Shown here piece after piece: positions 16,426 to 26,486 of a stretch of DNA of 50,775 bases. The stretch's first letter is position 1, and each line of letters starts with the position of its first letter. The notes below the pieces were generated by a model. That model did no database searches, was not told where the DNA came from, and saw only the letters and a program-made list of their open reading frames with translations. A program made the position numbers and the translations under genes. The DNA is from Peptococcaceae bacterium (lineage in GTDB: Bacteria > Bacillota > Desulfitobacteriia > Desulfitobacteriales > Syntrophobotulaceae): assembly GCA_012839895.1 (NCBI GenBank), contig DUML01000062.1, positions 1-50,775 of the forward strand, in the 5' to 3' direction.

Positions 16426-17223
16426 CTAAAGATACTTTTTAATCACGATCGCCATCCGGCCCTTTTTGGTCTGGTGGCTTATTTCTTCCAGCTTAATTTT
16501 ACCCTTACCCTTTAAAGAGATAACATCCCCCGCTTGGACAAGTTTATCGCTTTTCATGCATTCTAAATAATTAAGCCTGACCCTGCCTGCCGCCAGGGCC
16601 TCCCCGGCTTTGCTGCGGCTTAAAGCAAAGCCGGCGGATATTATATTATCCAAGCGCAAGGAAGCCACGGTATCCTTAATTAAAACATATTTTTCTTCCG
16701 GAACCCTTAAGTCCGCCAAGGGAACAGCGGTTGTTTTTACTTTCACCCGTCCTACCGCTTCCCAATTAGCCAATAAGTAAGTTTTAATTTCTTCCAGGAC
16801 TACCAGGTCACAGCTGCCTTGGCCAACAAGAATATCGCCGACAGTTTCCCTGGTTTGACCTAAACCCATAAGGCTCCCTAAAAAATCCCGGTGGGAAAGG
16901 GTACACTCCGCAGGGTACTCCACCCGGACAGCTGCCAAAGGCAAGATATCATTGGCATTGATCAGCTCCGGTTCAAGGTAAGTAGGCAGGAAATACAGGA
17001 TAACCCTCTGGGCTCCTTCATAACCGCCGGCAAAGAAATGCCGTGAACTTTTTAGGCTTTTTAGCATACAAGACGCTAAGTGCTGCTGCTGTTCATTTAG
17101 AAATTTAGTATAAGTAAGTATATCCTTTTCTTCCGACTCTGTAAGCTTATCCAGCACCCTGGCCAAGACAAGCTTTCCTTCCTCGTCCGGGGCAAACTTT
17201 TTAATTACTTCCTGTTTATTCAT
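16426..17223 (-). CDS. ylmH: YlmH-type S4-domain RNA-binding protein
   Basis: A 265-residue protein with the YlmH layout. An N-terminal region has FFAGGYEGAQRVILYFLP and a middle segment HRDFLGSLMGLGQTRETVGDI. A C-terminal S4 RNA-binding domain covers about 185-250 (LRLDNIISAGFALSRSKAGEAL, then AGDVISLKGKG). YlmH binds ribosomal and tRNA-like RNA and has been tied to ribosome-associated quality control. It usually sits in the sepF-ylmG-ylmH-divIVA cluster; here it is alone behind the selenium operon, separated by a strong terminator. Length and motifs are typical. Confidence 0.88.
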   Translation of the reverse strand: MNKQEVIKKFAPDEEGKLVLARVLDKLTESEEKDILTYTKFLNEQQQHLASCMLKSLKSSRHFFAGGYEGAQRVILYFLPTYLEPELINANDILPLAAVRVEYPAECTLSHRDFLGSLMGLGQTRETVGDILVGQGSCDLVVLEEIKTYLLANWEAVGRVKVKTTAVPLADLRVPEEKYVLIKDTVASLRLDNIISAGFALSRSKAGEALAAGRVRLNYLECMKSDKLVQAGDVISLKGKGKIKLEEISHQTKKGRMAIVIKKYL

Positions 17224-17287
17224 CCGGTAAACCTACTTTAGACAAACGGTAAACATGCAAATACTTTAGTGCTGTAGATACTTTATT

Positions 17288-17333
17288 TTTGCTTGGCAGT
17301 GAAGGCTTGCAAAAGCCTTCACGCCAAAGCAAA
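17288..17333 (-). terminator. Strong terminator after selD
   Basis: GTGAAGGCTT pairs perfectly with AAGCCTTCAC around GCAA. Outer arms TTTGCTTGGC and GCCAAAGCAAA extend the stem to about 20 pairs. On the minus strand AAAAATAAAG follows, so the poly-U is weak, but the stem is very stable. Confidence 0.7.
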
Positions 17334-17379
17334 GAAATTAATTAAACTATTCAAATAACCAAGTGAAACTAAATTTAAA

Positions 17380-18429
17380 CTATTTAACTTCCACCAAATA
17401 TGATTTTTGTTCTATAACCCTGCCTACCAAAGCATAAGGAGTCTTATTTGTTTGCGCCAATTCTTCCAACAGCCGGTCTGCTTTGTTCTCCGGTAAAGCG
17501 ATTAGAAGCCCTCCCGAAGTCTGAGGGTCACAAAGGATATCCTGGATTTCCAGAGGAATATCCTGAGACCATTTAACCTTACCCTCCAGATAGTCTCTAT
17601 TGCGGTAAGCTCCCCCCGGAACCATACCCATTTTAGCCAATTCCAGGCTCTCATCCATGACAGGCAGCTTGTCAGACCAAATTTCCAGAGTAACACTGCT
17701 GGCGGCAGCCATTTCTGAAGCATGGCCTAAGAAGCCGAAACCGGTAATATCAGTACAGCCGGACACTCCTACTTTCAGCATCGCTTGCCCGGCATCTTTA
17801 TTCAGATAGGACATAACCTGCACACATCTCCGGTACGCCTCCTCACTGACCAGGCCTCCCTTAAAAGCGGTATTTATTATCCCGCTACCTAGAGGTTTGG
17901 TCAAAACCAAGCAATCCCCGGGTTTGGCCCCGCTATTGGCAATTACTTTTTCCGGGTGAACAAGACCTAAAACCGATAAGCCATACTTTGGTTCCTTATC
18001 TGCAATGGTATGACCGCCGACAATTATAGCTCCGGCCTCTTGCACCTTTTCCGCCCCTCCTCTAATTATTTGCCTTAGGATTTCAGGGGAGAGGCAATCC
18101 GGAAAGCACGCAATATTTAAGGCTGCCAAGGGGCTGCCACCCATGGCATAAACATCGCTCAAGGCATTAGCGGCGGCAATTTGGCCAAAAGTAAAGGGAT
18201 CATCAGTTACAGGAGTAAAAAAGTCCAGAGTCAAAATAACAGCTTGGCTGTCGTTAAGCTTATAAACCGCTGCATCATCACAGGTGTCTAAACCTACCAA
18301 CAAATTTTCATTATCAACTTTTGGTAAAGAGCACAGGACCTGTGCCAGAGCCAACGGGCTCATTTTAGCCGCTCAACCCGAACTGGAGGTCATTTGAGTC
18401 AATCTCAATTTTTCTTCTTTCTCCTTCAC
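17380..18429 (-). CDS. selD: Selenide, water dikinase SelD, selenocysteine-containing
   Basis: SelD makes selenophosphate from selenide and ATP for Sec-tRNA and selenouridine synthesis. The frame usually called would begin at ATG 18363, but it continues upstream through an in-frame TGA (18373-18375). The upstream part reads LRLTQMTSSSGUAAKMSP, the catalytic loop of SelD with U (Sec19) followed by the essential Lys22. Reading from GTG 18429, with AAGGGGGG six bases upstream, gives 349 residues, the normal size. Later motifs agree: LDFFTPVTDDP, GGHTIADKEPKYG, TDITGFGFLGH and CDPQTSGGLLIA. It is the last gene of the yedE-yedF-DUF3343 operon. The organism must therefore insert Sec at UGA. Confidence 0.93.
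18348..18375 (-). promoter_or_regulatory. Sec UGA codon with candidate bacterial SECIS hairpin in selD
   Basis: The TGA at 18373-18375 is followed, 11 bases later, by GAGCC-CGTT-GGCTC, a five-pair stem with a four-base loop containing G. The loop begins 17 bases after the UGA, within the 16-37 base window described for bacterial SECIS elements read by SelB. The fold is judged by eye. Confidence 0.6.
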
Positions 18430-18533
18430 CTATTACCCCCCTTTTCCAATAGAATTGCCCATTCTCAAGTTTTATCCTCTACTGCTCTGCCATTAAACTC
18501 GTTTCAGATGTAAAGGGCGAAAATTGTAATGTT

Positions 18534-18782
18534 TTAGTAATTATCGTTCTCGTAAATTAATTTTTCTTGCTCCTCCTGCAGTAAAAATAGTTTTTCCACA
18601 TCTTCACAAATTAATCCTTCTATGTTTTCCTCCGTTGTAAAACTGACCCCTATTCCGCAGTTAGAGCTAAAACGGCGGGGTACAGGCATTGTCTCAGCTG
18701 GGATGCCTCTTTTTTGCAAATAACGGTGATATTTAACTGCTCCGCTATGAGTATAAAAAGTCGCCAAAAAATTCATAGCCAT
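18534..18782 (-). CDS. DUF3343 small protein of selenium metabolism
   Basis: An 82-residue protein of the DUF3343 (putative Se/S carrier-like) family. It shows the family pattern: FLATFYTHSGAVKYHRYLQKR at the start, then the Cys-containing SSNCGIGVSF near residues 39-48. This Cys is a plausible carrier of persulfide or selenide. It lies one base from the yedF stop and about 100 bases before the selD start. Two ATGs compete: 18782, close to AGGT, and 18776, with better spacing. Biochemical function is not established; its place next to yedE, yedF and selD is the strongest clue. Confidence 0.82.
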   Translation of the reverse strand: MAMNFLATFYTHSGAVKYHRYLQKRGIPAETMPVPRRFSSNCGIGVSFTTEENIEGLICEDVEKLFLLQEEQEKLIYENDNY

Positions 18783-18783
18783 A

Positions 18784-18996
18784 CTACCTGCTTAAAGTTA
18801 TTTTGAAATCAGAACCGTCCAACTCCGTGCTGACCTGATACCCAAAATTCTTGCCAAACCTAGTAATATTGTCGCGAGATACAGCATTATCCACCAAAAC
18901 GCAGATTCCATTCGGGGACTGTTCCAATGCTTTTTTTGTCATAAGCACCGGTTCGGGGCAAGATCTCCCCCTGGCATCAATTTGAGGGTAAATCAA
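18784..18996 (-). CDS. yedF: YedF/TusA-family sulfurtransferase-like protein
   Basis: A 70-residue SirA/TusA/YedF domain. The signature CPEPV holds the catalytic Cys (GRSCPEPVLMTKKAL), and the second half has the usual DNAVSRDNITRFGKN segment. TusA-type proteins pass persulfide sulfur; in this operon setting the cargo may be selenium handed from the desulfurase or YedE to SelD. The start lies inside the end of yedE (20-base overlap), so translation is coupled. In some clostridia YedF and a second domain are one longer protein; here only the N-terminal TusA-like part is present, followed by DUF3343. Confidence 0.85.
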   Translation of the reverse strand: MIYPQIDARGRSCPEPVLMTKKALEQSPNGICVLVDNAVSRDNITRFGKNFGYQVSTELDGSDFKITLSR

Positions 18997-20071
18997 TTTT
19001 GACTCCTCCTTTAATAGTAACCTCAGTACTTTTATCCCGATTGAAATAAGCTATTGCCAAAATAACAATAAAGCCAAGCGCCACGGCAATCTTGCCGTTT
19101 AAAGTCGGTCCTTGAGCCGACGAGGCCAAACCAAAATTATGAGCGAGAGATGCTCCGGTAGCCATCCCTAAAACAGTCACAGCTGAATCTATATTGCCTT
19201 CTCCGGCAAGAATAAGTTGCCTAAGGGGGCATCCTCCCAAAAGCACGGAAGCCCAACCGGCTAAAGCCATGCCTAAAAAATTCCACAAACCGTCAGTATG
19301 AGCCACAGGTTGCCCGGCAAAACCCAGTTTAAATTGGCCAAAGAGCATGTTGCCCACTAAAGCAGCTGCGAGAATAGCCAAAAAACCGGAAAGCAAATAC
19401 CAATCTTTAAAGAGGATTACGTCTCTAATCCCGCCGACCATACACAACCTGGTGCGCTGAGCCAGCATACCGACGATTAAGCCCGCAGCCAGAGACATAA
19501 CAAATGGGGCGTGAGCAGATCCCGGCCCCTGGGTACTAAAAAACAAAAAAGCTGGAGCGGTAATCGCCAGTATAAGTAAACCAACATTAACAGCCGGGAA
19601 CAAATAACCTTCAAAAGCAGCCAAATTATAGGTCCTTCTTAGGGTAAAGCCCCTGTTTAAGAACTGAATTCCAACAATTATTCCTGCCGCAAACCCCAAG
19701 AAGCCAAAAATAGCATTCAGGTCTCCGCCGGCCAGTCTAAGAACCATTCTTAAAGGGCACCCTAAAAACATCAAAGCACCAATAATGACTATCATACCCA
19801 TAATAAAACGGCTGAAGGGCGCCGAACCGCCTCTGGCCTTATACTCCCTCTTACCCAGAGCCATGAAAAAAGCGCCAAGCACAATACCCATAATCTCAGG
19901 CCGGATATACTGCACTACTTCCGCCCGCTGGAAGCCCAAGCCGCCGACGGTATCCCGAATAAAACAAGCGACACAAATCCCCATATTGACGGGATTGCCA
20001 AAACGGACAAGAATCACGGCAATAACTCCAATTAAAAGGCCTGCTCCGATAATACCTTTTTTACCTTGCAA
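18977..20071 (-). CDS. yedE: YedE-family putative selenium transporter
   Basis: A 364-residue membrane protein of the YeeE/YedE fold with about ten helices. Each half carries the Cys-containing pore motif: LGCPLRMVLRLAGGDLNA and GGCPLRQLILAGEGN. There is also a CVACFIRD element near the N-terminus. The family is proposed to import selenium or thiosulfate-like species; linkage to yedF, DUF3343 and selD supports selenium. The start is TTG at 20071, placed behind GGAGGAGAGGAG. It is the first gene of the selenium operon and is divergent from the desulfurase-like gene. Confidence 0.88.
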   Translation of the reverse strand: MQGKKGIIGAGLLIGVIAVILVRFGNPVNMGICVACFIRDTVGGLGFQRAEVVQYIRPEIMGIVLGAFFMALGKREYKARGGSAPFSRFIMGMIVIIGALMFLGCPLRMVLRLAGGDLNAIFGFLGFAAGIIVGIQFLNRGFTLRRTYNLAAFEGYLFPAVNVGLLILAITAPAFLFFSTQGPGSAHAPFVMSLAAGLIVGMLAQRTRLCMVGGIRDVILFKDWYLLSGFLAILAAALVGNMLFGQFKLGFAGQPVAHTDGLWNFLGMALAGWASVLLGGCPLRQLILAGEGNIDSAVTVLGMATGASLAHNFGLASSAQGPTLNGKIAVALGFIVILAIAYFNRDKSTEVTIKGGVKIDLPSN

Positions 20072-20249
20072 GATTCTCCTCTCCTCCTTAAAATAGCTTT
20101 GATCTTTTTTTGCAGTGTTCTTTACATTTTCTTAATGTACTCTAATACTGCCGAATAAATTATATAACTGCCAATGAATGTTTAGTGATTCCAATTGCCA
20201 ATACTACTTTAAGTCACATAGATATTTTCTATAGTTTTCCTAAATATTT

Positions 20250-20279
20250 TTGCTGAACTAAGCGATTTGCGTATACAAT
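20250..20279 (+). promoter_or_regulatory. Candidate sigma-A promoter for the desulfurase-like gene
   Basis: TTGCTG and TATACAAT are 16 to 18 bases apart on the plus strand, about 100 bases before the desulfurase ATG. The 300-base divergent region (20072-20375) is AT-rich and should also hold the yedE promoter and the LysR-type sites, none of which I can place with confidence. Confidence 0.35.
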
Positions 20280-20375
20280 GTATTTAAGGCTATTTTTTAA
20301 ATATGTTTAAAGCTATAGTATAAAACATTATTATAAAGCTATTTAATAAAGTTAATTAATTGAGAGGAGTGCGCC

Positions 20376-21536
20376 ATGCCCAGTATTTATTTAGACCAAG
20401 CAGCAACTTCTTTCCCCAAAGCTCCGGGTGTAGGAGACGCAATGAAAAATTATCTGGAAAATGTAGGCGTTAACGTTAACAGAGGCGTTTACGGCAGTGC
20501 CTTAGAGGCCGGAGAGGTAATTCTGGAGACAAGGGAAGCCCTTGGCCGTCTTTTCCATTTCGATCCGCCGGAAAACGTTATTTTTACTTTAAACATCACC
20601 CAGGCCCTCAATATGCTTTTAAAAGGGCTTTTAAAACCCGGCGACCACTGTCTTATTTCCTCTCTCGAACATAATGCCGTGACCAGACCCTTATGCCAAT
20701 TGGCCTCTCAAGGAGTAAGCTTTTCCAGAGTCCAAGCTGACAAGGAAGGTTTTCTCGATCCCCTTGATATTCAGCATTCCCTTCAGGAGAATACCAAAGT
20801 TGTAGTCTTAACTCATGCTTCCAATGTCTGCGGCACAATTCTCCCTTTAGCCGAAGTTGGCCAAATATGCCGGGAAAAAGGACTGATTTTTATAGTGGAC
20901 AGCGCTCAAACCGCCGGCTCCCTGGCCATAGACTTTGAGGCCTTAAATATAGACGCCTTGGCCTTTACGGGACATAAAGGGCTGCTCGGTCCTCAGGGAA
21001 TAGGCGGGTTTTTAATCAGCCCCAAGCTTGTACCGGACATGGAGCCCCTAATTACCGGCGGCACCGGCAGCCTTTCCGACCGGGAAGATGTTCCACCCTT
21101 TTTGCCGGATAAGTATGAAGCAGGCACGCCCAATATCCCGGGAATTTTTGGTTTGCACACCGCCCTGAAGTACTTAGAAAAAGAAGGAATCAACAATTTG
21201 CACAGCCAAGCCATGGAGCTAACAGGCTTATTCCTGGAAGAGGTTCAAAACATCAAAGGCATCCAATTGGTCGGCCCTAAGAGCCTAGAAAACAGAACAG
21301 CCGTTGTATCCTTAGATTTTCCGGGACGCGACAATGGAGAGATTGCTTATAAACTGGAAAAATATTACGGGATTATGACCCGCTCCGGCCTCCATTGCGC
21401 CCCTTCCGCCCACCAAACCCTGGGCACTTTTCCCCATGGCACTGTTCGTTTCAGTTTTAACCATTTCAATACCAGGCAGGAAATCAAATATACTTTGGAT
21501 GCTCTTCACAAAATAGTCACACAAGACCTGTCCTAA
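20376..21536 (+). CDS. Cysteine desulfurase-like class V aminotransferase of selenium metabolism
   Basis: A 386-residue PLP enzyme that opens with the class V motif IYLDQAATSFPKAP. PLP Lys lies in FTGHKGLLGPQG. The active-site Cys loop is GLHCAPSAH, followed by GTVRFSFNHFNT. These mark the cysteine desulfurase family (EF2568-like branch), which releases sulfur or selenium from cysteine or selenocysteine as enzyme-bound persulfide. Divergent transcription from the yedE-yedF-DUF3343-selD operon suggests it feeds SelD. GAGAGGAG precedes the ATG. Size is normal, and both Cys and Lys are present, so it should be active. Confidence 0.87.
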   Translation: MPSIYLDQAATSFPKAPGVGDAMKNYLENVGVNVNRGVYGSALEAGEVILETREALGRLFHFDPPENVIFTLNITQALNMLLKGLLKPGDHCLISSLEHNAVTRPLCQLASQGVSFSRVQADKEGFLDPLDIQHSLQENTKVVVLTHASNVCGTILPLAEVGQICREKGLIFIVDSAQTAGSLAIDFEALNIDALAFTGHKGLLGPQGIGGFLISPKLVPDMEPLITGGTGSLSDREDVPPFLPDKYEAGTPNIPGIFGLHTALKYLEKEGINNLHSQAMELTGLFLEEVQNIKGIQLVGPKSLENRTAVVSLDFPGRDNGEIAYKLEKYYGIMTRSGLHCAPSAHQTLGTFPHGTVRFSFNHFNTRQEIKYTLDALHKIVTQDLS

Positions 21537-21549
21537 GCAATCTCTTTAA

Positions 21550-21575
21550 GTCATTCTGAACGTAGTGAAGAATCT
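21550..21575 (+). repeat. Dispersed-repeat-like motif with short inverted repeat
   Basis: GTCATTCTGAACGTAGTGAA, continuing GAATCT, contains the inverted arms ATTCT and AGAAT. Very similar strings recur as dispersed intergenic elements in many bacterial genomes, including clostridia. Only one copy is in this window, so repetition here is not shown. Confidence 0.4.
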
Positions 21576-21658
21576 TACGAAGTGAAAGCCCGGGAATAGT
21601 AGACATTGCCCTTAGGATGTCAGGAAATTACCGGCTGTCCTCTGGATAAGGGCTATAT

Positions 21659-22663
21659 TTAGATCCCATCGGAACTTGTGTGATAGTACTCCAACAGATA
21701 GTCCCGGAAGGCGGCGACACTTGGGGCTAAAGGCTGATTGCGGTGCGTAACCAGATAAAAGAAACGGTTTAAATCCAGTCCTTCAATGGTGAAAGCCTTG
21801 AGTAACCCCCATTCCAAAAAATCGACCACACTCAAGGAGGAAACCACTGCGACCCCCAAACCTTCCCGCACTGCATATTTGATAGCTTCTGTACTGTTCA
21901 TCTCAGCAACAATATTTAAGGTGTTATCTGGATCAATCCCTTTCTTTTTCAAGGCACTTTCGAACTCCTGGCGGGTTCCTGAGCCCTGCTCCCTAAGAAT
22001 AAAGGGCTGCTCCAGAACTTCTTCCAAGGAAATAACCGGGTATTTCCGCCTTGCTTTGCTTTGCTTTCCAATACATTGGAGGTCTTGCCAATCAACCCGC
22101 ACAGGCTGGGTCCCGGACCCCTCCAGGGAATCATAGGCAACATCGTTCTCAGCGGCGGTAATTAATAGGAGCTCGTCCCTACAAAGCACCTCATAATGCA
22201 GTTTTTCCCCTTCCAGACGAGTACCAACTATACCGATCTGGAACTTTTTCTCTTCCATCTCGCGGATTACTTCTTTCGTGTCTCCTTGGCGGATCATGAC
22301 CTGAATATCCGGATATTTAGTTCGAAAACCTTTGAGCGGCCGGGGAAGTAAATACTGGCCGGGTATAGTGGAAGTAGCAATCTCTAACCTGCCGGCAATT
22401 TGCCGGCCATACTGCTGCAGGGAATTAATAGCGCTTTCTCTCGTTTCCAGCAAATTAACCGCGTACTGGTAAAAAGCATCTCCAGCACCCGTAGCAAGCA
22501 CTTCGCGGCTGGAGCGATCAAAGAGTTTTACTCCCAGTTCTTCTTCCAAATCACTTATATGGCTGCTGACGGTAGGCTGGGACAAATAGAGTACCTTTGC
22601 CGCCCTGGAAAAACTGCGCAGGCGATAAACAGAGACAAAGGCTTCAATTTGCCTAAAATCCAT
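21659..22663 (-). CDS. LysR-type regulator, selenium-metabolism-associated type
   Basis: A LysR-family regulator of about 334 residues. The winged helix-turn-helix is at the N-terminus (MDFRQIEAFVSVYRLRSFSRAA, then LSQPTVSSHISDLEEELG). The periplasmic-binding-like effector domain follows, with GKQSKARRKYPVI and REGLGVAVVSS. The frame extends eight codons further up, but GAGAGGTGG stands four bases before ATG 22663. It is convergent with the desulfurase-like gene, and relatives next to yedE/selD clusters are annotated as selenium-metabolism LysR regulators. It may control the divergent 20.1-20.4 kb promoters. The effector is unknown. Confidence 0.85.
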   Translation of the reverse strand: MDFRQIEAFVSVYRLRSFSRAAKVLYLSQPTVSSHISDLEEELGVKLFDRSSREVLATGAGDAFYQYAVNLLETRESAINSLQQYGRQIAGRLEIATSTIPGQYLLPRPLKGFRTKYPDIQVMIRQGDTKEVIREMEEKKFQIGIVGTRLEGEKLHYEVLCRDELLLITAAENDVAYDSLEGSGTQPVRVDWQDLQCIGKQSKARRKYPVISLEEVLEQPFILREQGSGTRQEFESALKKKGIDPDNTLNIVAEMNSTEAIKYAVREGLGVAVVSSLSVVDFLEWGLLKAFTIEGLDLNRFFYLVTHRNQPLAPSVAAFRDYLLEYYHTSSDGI

Positions 22664-22724
22664 ATGTCCACCTCTCTTTATTACCATTATAAATGTTTAT
22701 TTTAATAAATATTAATTTCATAAA

Positions 22725-22772
22725 AAATTCCTTCCTTGGGCACTTCTTTAATTTTACCACAGGAAGGAATTT
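22725..22772 (-). terminator. Terminator after the asd gene
   Basis: AAATTCCTTCC pairs with GGAAGGAATTT over 11 perfect pairs with a 26-base loop. On the minus strand TTTATG follows. It lies about 100 bases past the aspartate-semialdehyde dehydrogenase stop and before the LysR gene. Confidence 0.65.
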
Positions 22773-22875
22773 CCTCAATTTTTAGTTTTATTTGGTTCTA
22801 TTTCCTTAAATCAAAGTCCTTTAAAAATTTTGACCTTGAAGCGAAGCTCTTAAAGCAGCTATTTGGCTTGCAAAA

Positions 22876-23961
22876 CTATTTGGCCTGCAAATACCCTTCG
22901 GCTTTCAGCAATTCGGCGATCAAAACCGCTCCCCCTGCTGCTCCACGCAATACATTATGAGAGAGGCAAATAAACTTGTAGTCATACAGCTTATCTTCTC
23001 TCAAGCGCCCCATAGTCACACCCATCCCCTGGCCGAAATCCCGGTCCAGCTTGGTTTGGGGCCTATTTTCCTCAGTAAAGTACTTGAGGAAAGGTTGCGG
23101 TGCGCTAGGCAGCCCCAAAAGCTGAGGTTTGCCTTGGAAATTGTTCCACAACTCTATGATTGCTTCTTTAGTGGGTTTTTTCTCAAAAGAGACAAAAACT
23201 GCCGCCAAATGGCCATCCGTGACCGGCACTCGGATACATTGGGTAGTAATAACAGGAGAAGGGCTATTGACAATAGCGTTATTTTCAATATGTCCCCAGA
23301 TTTTCAGCGGTTCATTTTCACTCTTTTCTTCCTCGCCGCTAATAAAGGGGATTATATTATCCACCATCTCCGGCCATTCCGCAAAGTTTTTGCCGGCACC
23401 GGAAATTGCCTGATAAGTACAAGCCAAGACATTTTTAGGCTTATATTCCAGTAAAGCATGAAGAGGCGGTACATAGCTTTGGATGGAACAGTTGGGTTTT
23501 ACGGCAATAAAACCGTTTTTAGTACCCAATCTTTTCTTTTGGGCTTCAATAATTTGAATGTGATCAGGATTGACCTCCGGGATAACCATGGGGACATCGG
23601 GTACCATCCTATTGGCGGAGTTACAGGAAACAACAGGCGTTTCCGTCCGGGCGTAACTCTCTTCTAAAGCTTTGGCTTCCTCTTTTTTCATGTCTACCGC
23701 ACAGAAAACAAAATCCACATCAGCGCTGAATTTTTCAACCTCAGCTGCGTTTTGGACTGGTAAAGATTTGACGTTTTCCGGAATGGGAATGTCCAGCTTC
23801 CATCTGCCCTCAACTGCTTCCTCATAAGATTTGCCTGCCGAGCTGGCACTGGCCGCCATCGCCACAATCTCAAACCAGGGATGATTGTGTAAAAGAGAGA
23901 CAAGCCTTTGCCCAACCATCCCAGTACCTCCAATTAAACCGACTTTCAACTTCTTTTGCAT
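22876..23961 (-). CDS. asd: Aspartate-semialdehyde dehydrogenase (archaeal/fungal-type)
   Basis: A 361-residue enzyme that reduces aspartyl phosphate to aspartate semialdehyde with NADPH, for lysine, diaminopimelate, threonine and methionine synthesis. The NADP-binding start is GLIGGTGMVGQRL. The nucleophilic Cys is in VKPNCSIQSY, and the acid-base His in VTDGHLAAVF. The spacing resembles the archaeal/fungal-type branch more than the common bacterial Asd, which is a notable but not rare variant in clostridia. It is a single gene with its own terminator. No lysine riboswitch was seen in the 23962-24138 leader. Confidence 0.88.
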   Translation of the reverse strand: MQKKLKVGLIGGTGMVGQRLVSLLHNHPWFEIVAMAASASSAGKSYEEAVEGRWKLDIPIPENVKSLPVQNAAEVEKFSADVDFVFCAVDMKKEEAKALEESYARTETPVVSCNSANRMVPDVPMVIPEVNPDHIQIIEAQKKRLGTKNGFIAVKPNCSIQSYVPPLHALLEYKPKNVLACTYQAISGAGKNFAEWPEMVDNIIPFISGEEEKSENEPLKIWGHIENNAIVNSPSPVITTQCIRVPVTDGHLAAVFVSFEKKPTKEAIIELWNNFQGKPQLLGLPSAPQPFLKYFTEENRPQTKLDRDFGQGMGVTMGRLREDKLYDYKFICLSHNVLRGAAGGAVLIAELLKAEGYLQAK

Positions 23962-24138
23962 ACTTCACACATCCTTGCTAAAAAATCACTTTCTATTTAA
24001 ACTTTACTATATACTTATTCTCTGGCCTTCCAAAAGTATATCTAAAAGTATAAATGAAGAAAGCAACCTGTGCAATAAGTTCTTTTTCCCCAATAATCAT
24101 TGGAAATTTTTAATAGTAATTATTTCAGCAGTAAAACA

Positions 24139-24648
24139 TTAATAATAAAACCACTTAGTTGGCAGTAAGAATGTCCAGGGAGCGGTAATTAGGGCAATAG
24201 TCACAGCAGCTTTAAACCTAAGCTGCTGCTCCTTGATTAGATTTTTAAAGGTAACCCGGTAGTTGAACCAAAAGATCAAAAGAGCTGAAATAAGCGTGGC
24301 TGTAATAATAATCAGTACCGCCAGAGGATGGCTGAAAGGATCAAAATTAATGGCTGAAGATATTTCATAAGGAATTCCCCAACGTTCACCGAGAATACCG
24401 GTAATAAATAAAAAAGCGGCTCCGATAATATCAGCCAAAAAACCAAAGAACCAAACTTTAAGGATACTCTGCTTATAAAAGGATTTTAATTCCACTTGCC
24501 AATCAGCTAACCTATAGACGAAATAACAAGCCAGCAAGACACCTGAATCTATAAGAAAATTGCCTGCCAAAGTAACCAAGATCACAGGCGGAAAGAATAG
24601 AAGAAACCAAAAGGGAAATATTACATTATATAATTTAACCTGTTTCAT
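24139..24648 (-). CDS. Four-to-five-helix membrane protein of unknown function
   Basis: A 169-residue integral membrane protein with hydrophobic segments near 10-30, 32-46, 62-85, 108-128 and 147-163. A charged loop (YRLADWQVELKSFYKQ) lies between the second and third. There is no catalytic or binding motif I can name. It is divergent from glutamate dehydrogenase and upstream of asd on the same strand, with 177 bases between. Similar small membrane proteins occur in clostridia without an assigned role. Length, codon use and position support a real gene. Confidence 0.6.
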   Translation of the reverse strand: MKQVKLYNVIFPFWFLLFFPPVILVTLAGNFLIDSGVLLACYFVYRLADWQVELKSFYKQSILKVWFFGFLADIIGAAFLFITGILGERWGIPYEISSAINFDPFSHPLAVLIIITATLISALLIFWFNYRVTFKNLIKEQQLRFKAAVTIALITAPWTFLLPTKWFYY

Positions 24649-24809
24649 TAGTTCCTCCCCAAAAATTTCATTGCCCAGTATTACCGGTTCTAAGCTACTT
24701 TTTTAGGATACGCTAAACCCCTGAAATGATCAAGAATACAATTTTTTTCGAACTTTATATTATTTTATATTTTCAAGAAAAAAAGAATGCTGTAGAATAC
24801 TAAATATGA

Positions 24810-26174
<1,365 letters not shown>

Positions 26175-26325
26175 TAACCCGGCTTAATAACAGACTCGAA
26201 AAACTGGCTAAACTCGCTTAAAAATAACAGTATACTTTTTAACAGTATGAATAATAAATTAATACAATAATAATATAAGAATAAATACAAATTATTAGTA
26301 ATTGTTCAGCCAAAAGCTAAATTAC

Positions 26326-26361
26326 AGGCTGGAAAAAGGACTCTAAATCCTCTTCCAGCCT
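26326..26361 (+). terminator. Terminator after gdhA
   Basis: AGGCTGGAA pairs with TTCCAGCCT, with a further inner AGGA/TCCT pairing, followed by TTTTCTTTT. The rest of the 26175-26486 gap is AT-rich, with no further feature recognised. Confidence 0.85.
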
Positions 26362-26486
26362 TTTCTTTTGGACTTAGATAAAAAACTTACTGCTAATCAG
26401 AATAACCCTAGATAAAATTTTAGCTTTTTTAATATTAACTTTAATATAAACTTTTATATAAGGTTTAGCCTTCTTTAAATAAAATT

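Noticed and set aside
17224-17379. Perfect GTGAAGGCTT/AAGCCTTCAC hairpin as a possible regulatory RNA
   Set aside because: Its place directly after selD and its outer pairing fit a transcription terminator better than an independent RNA.
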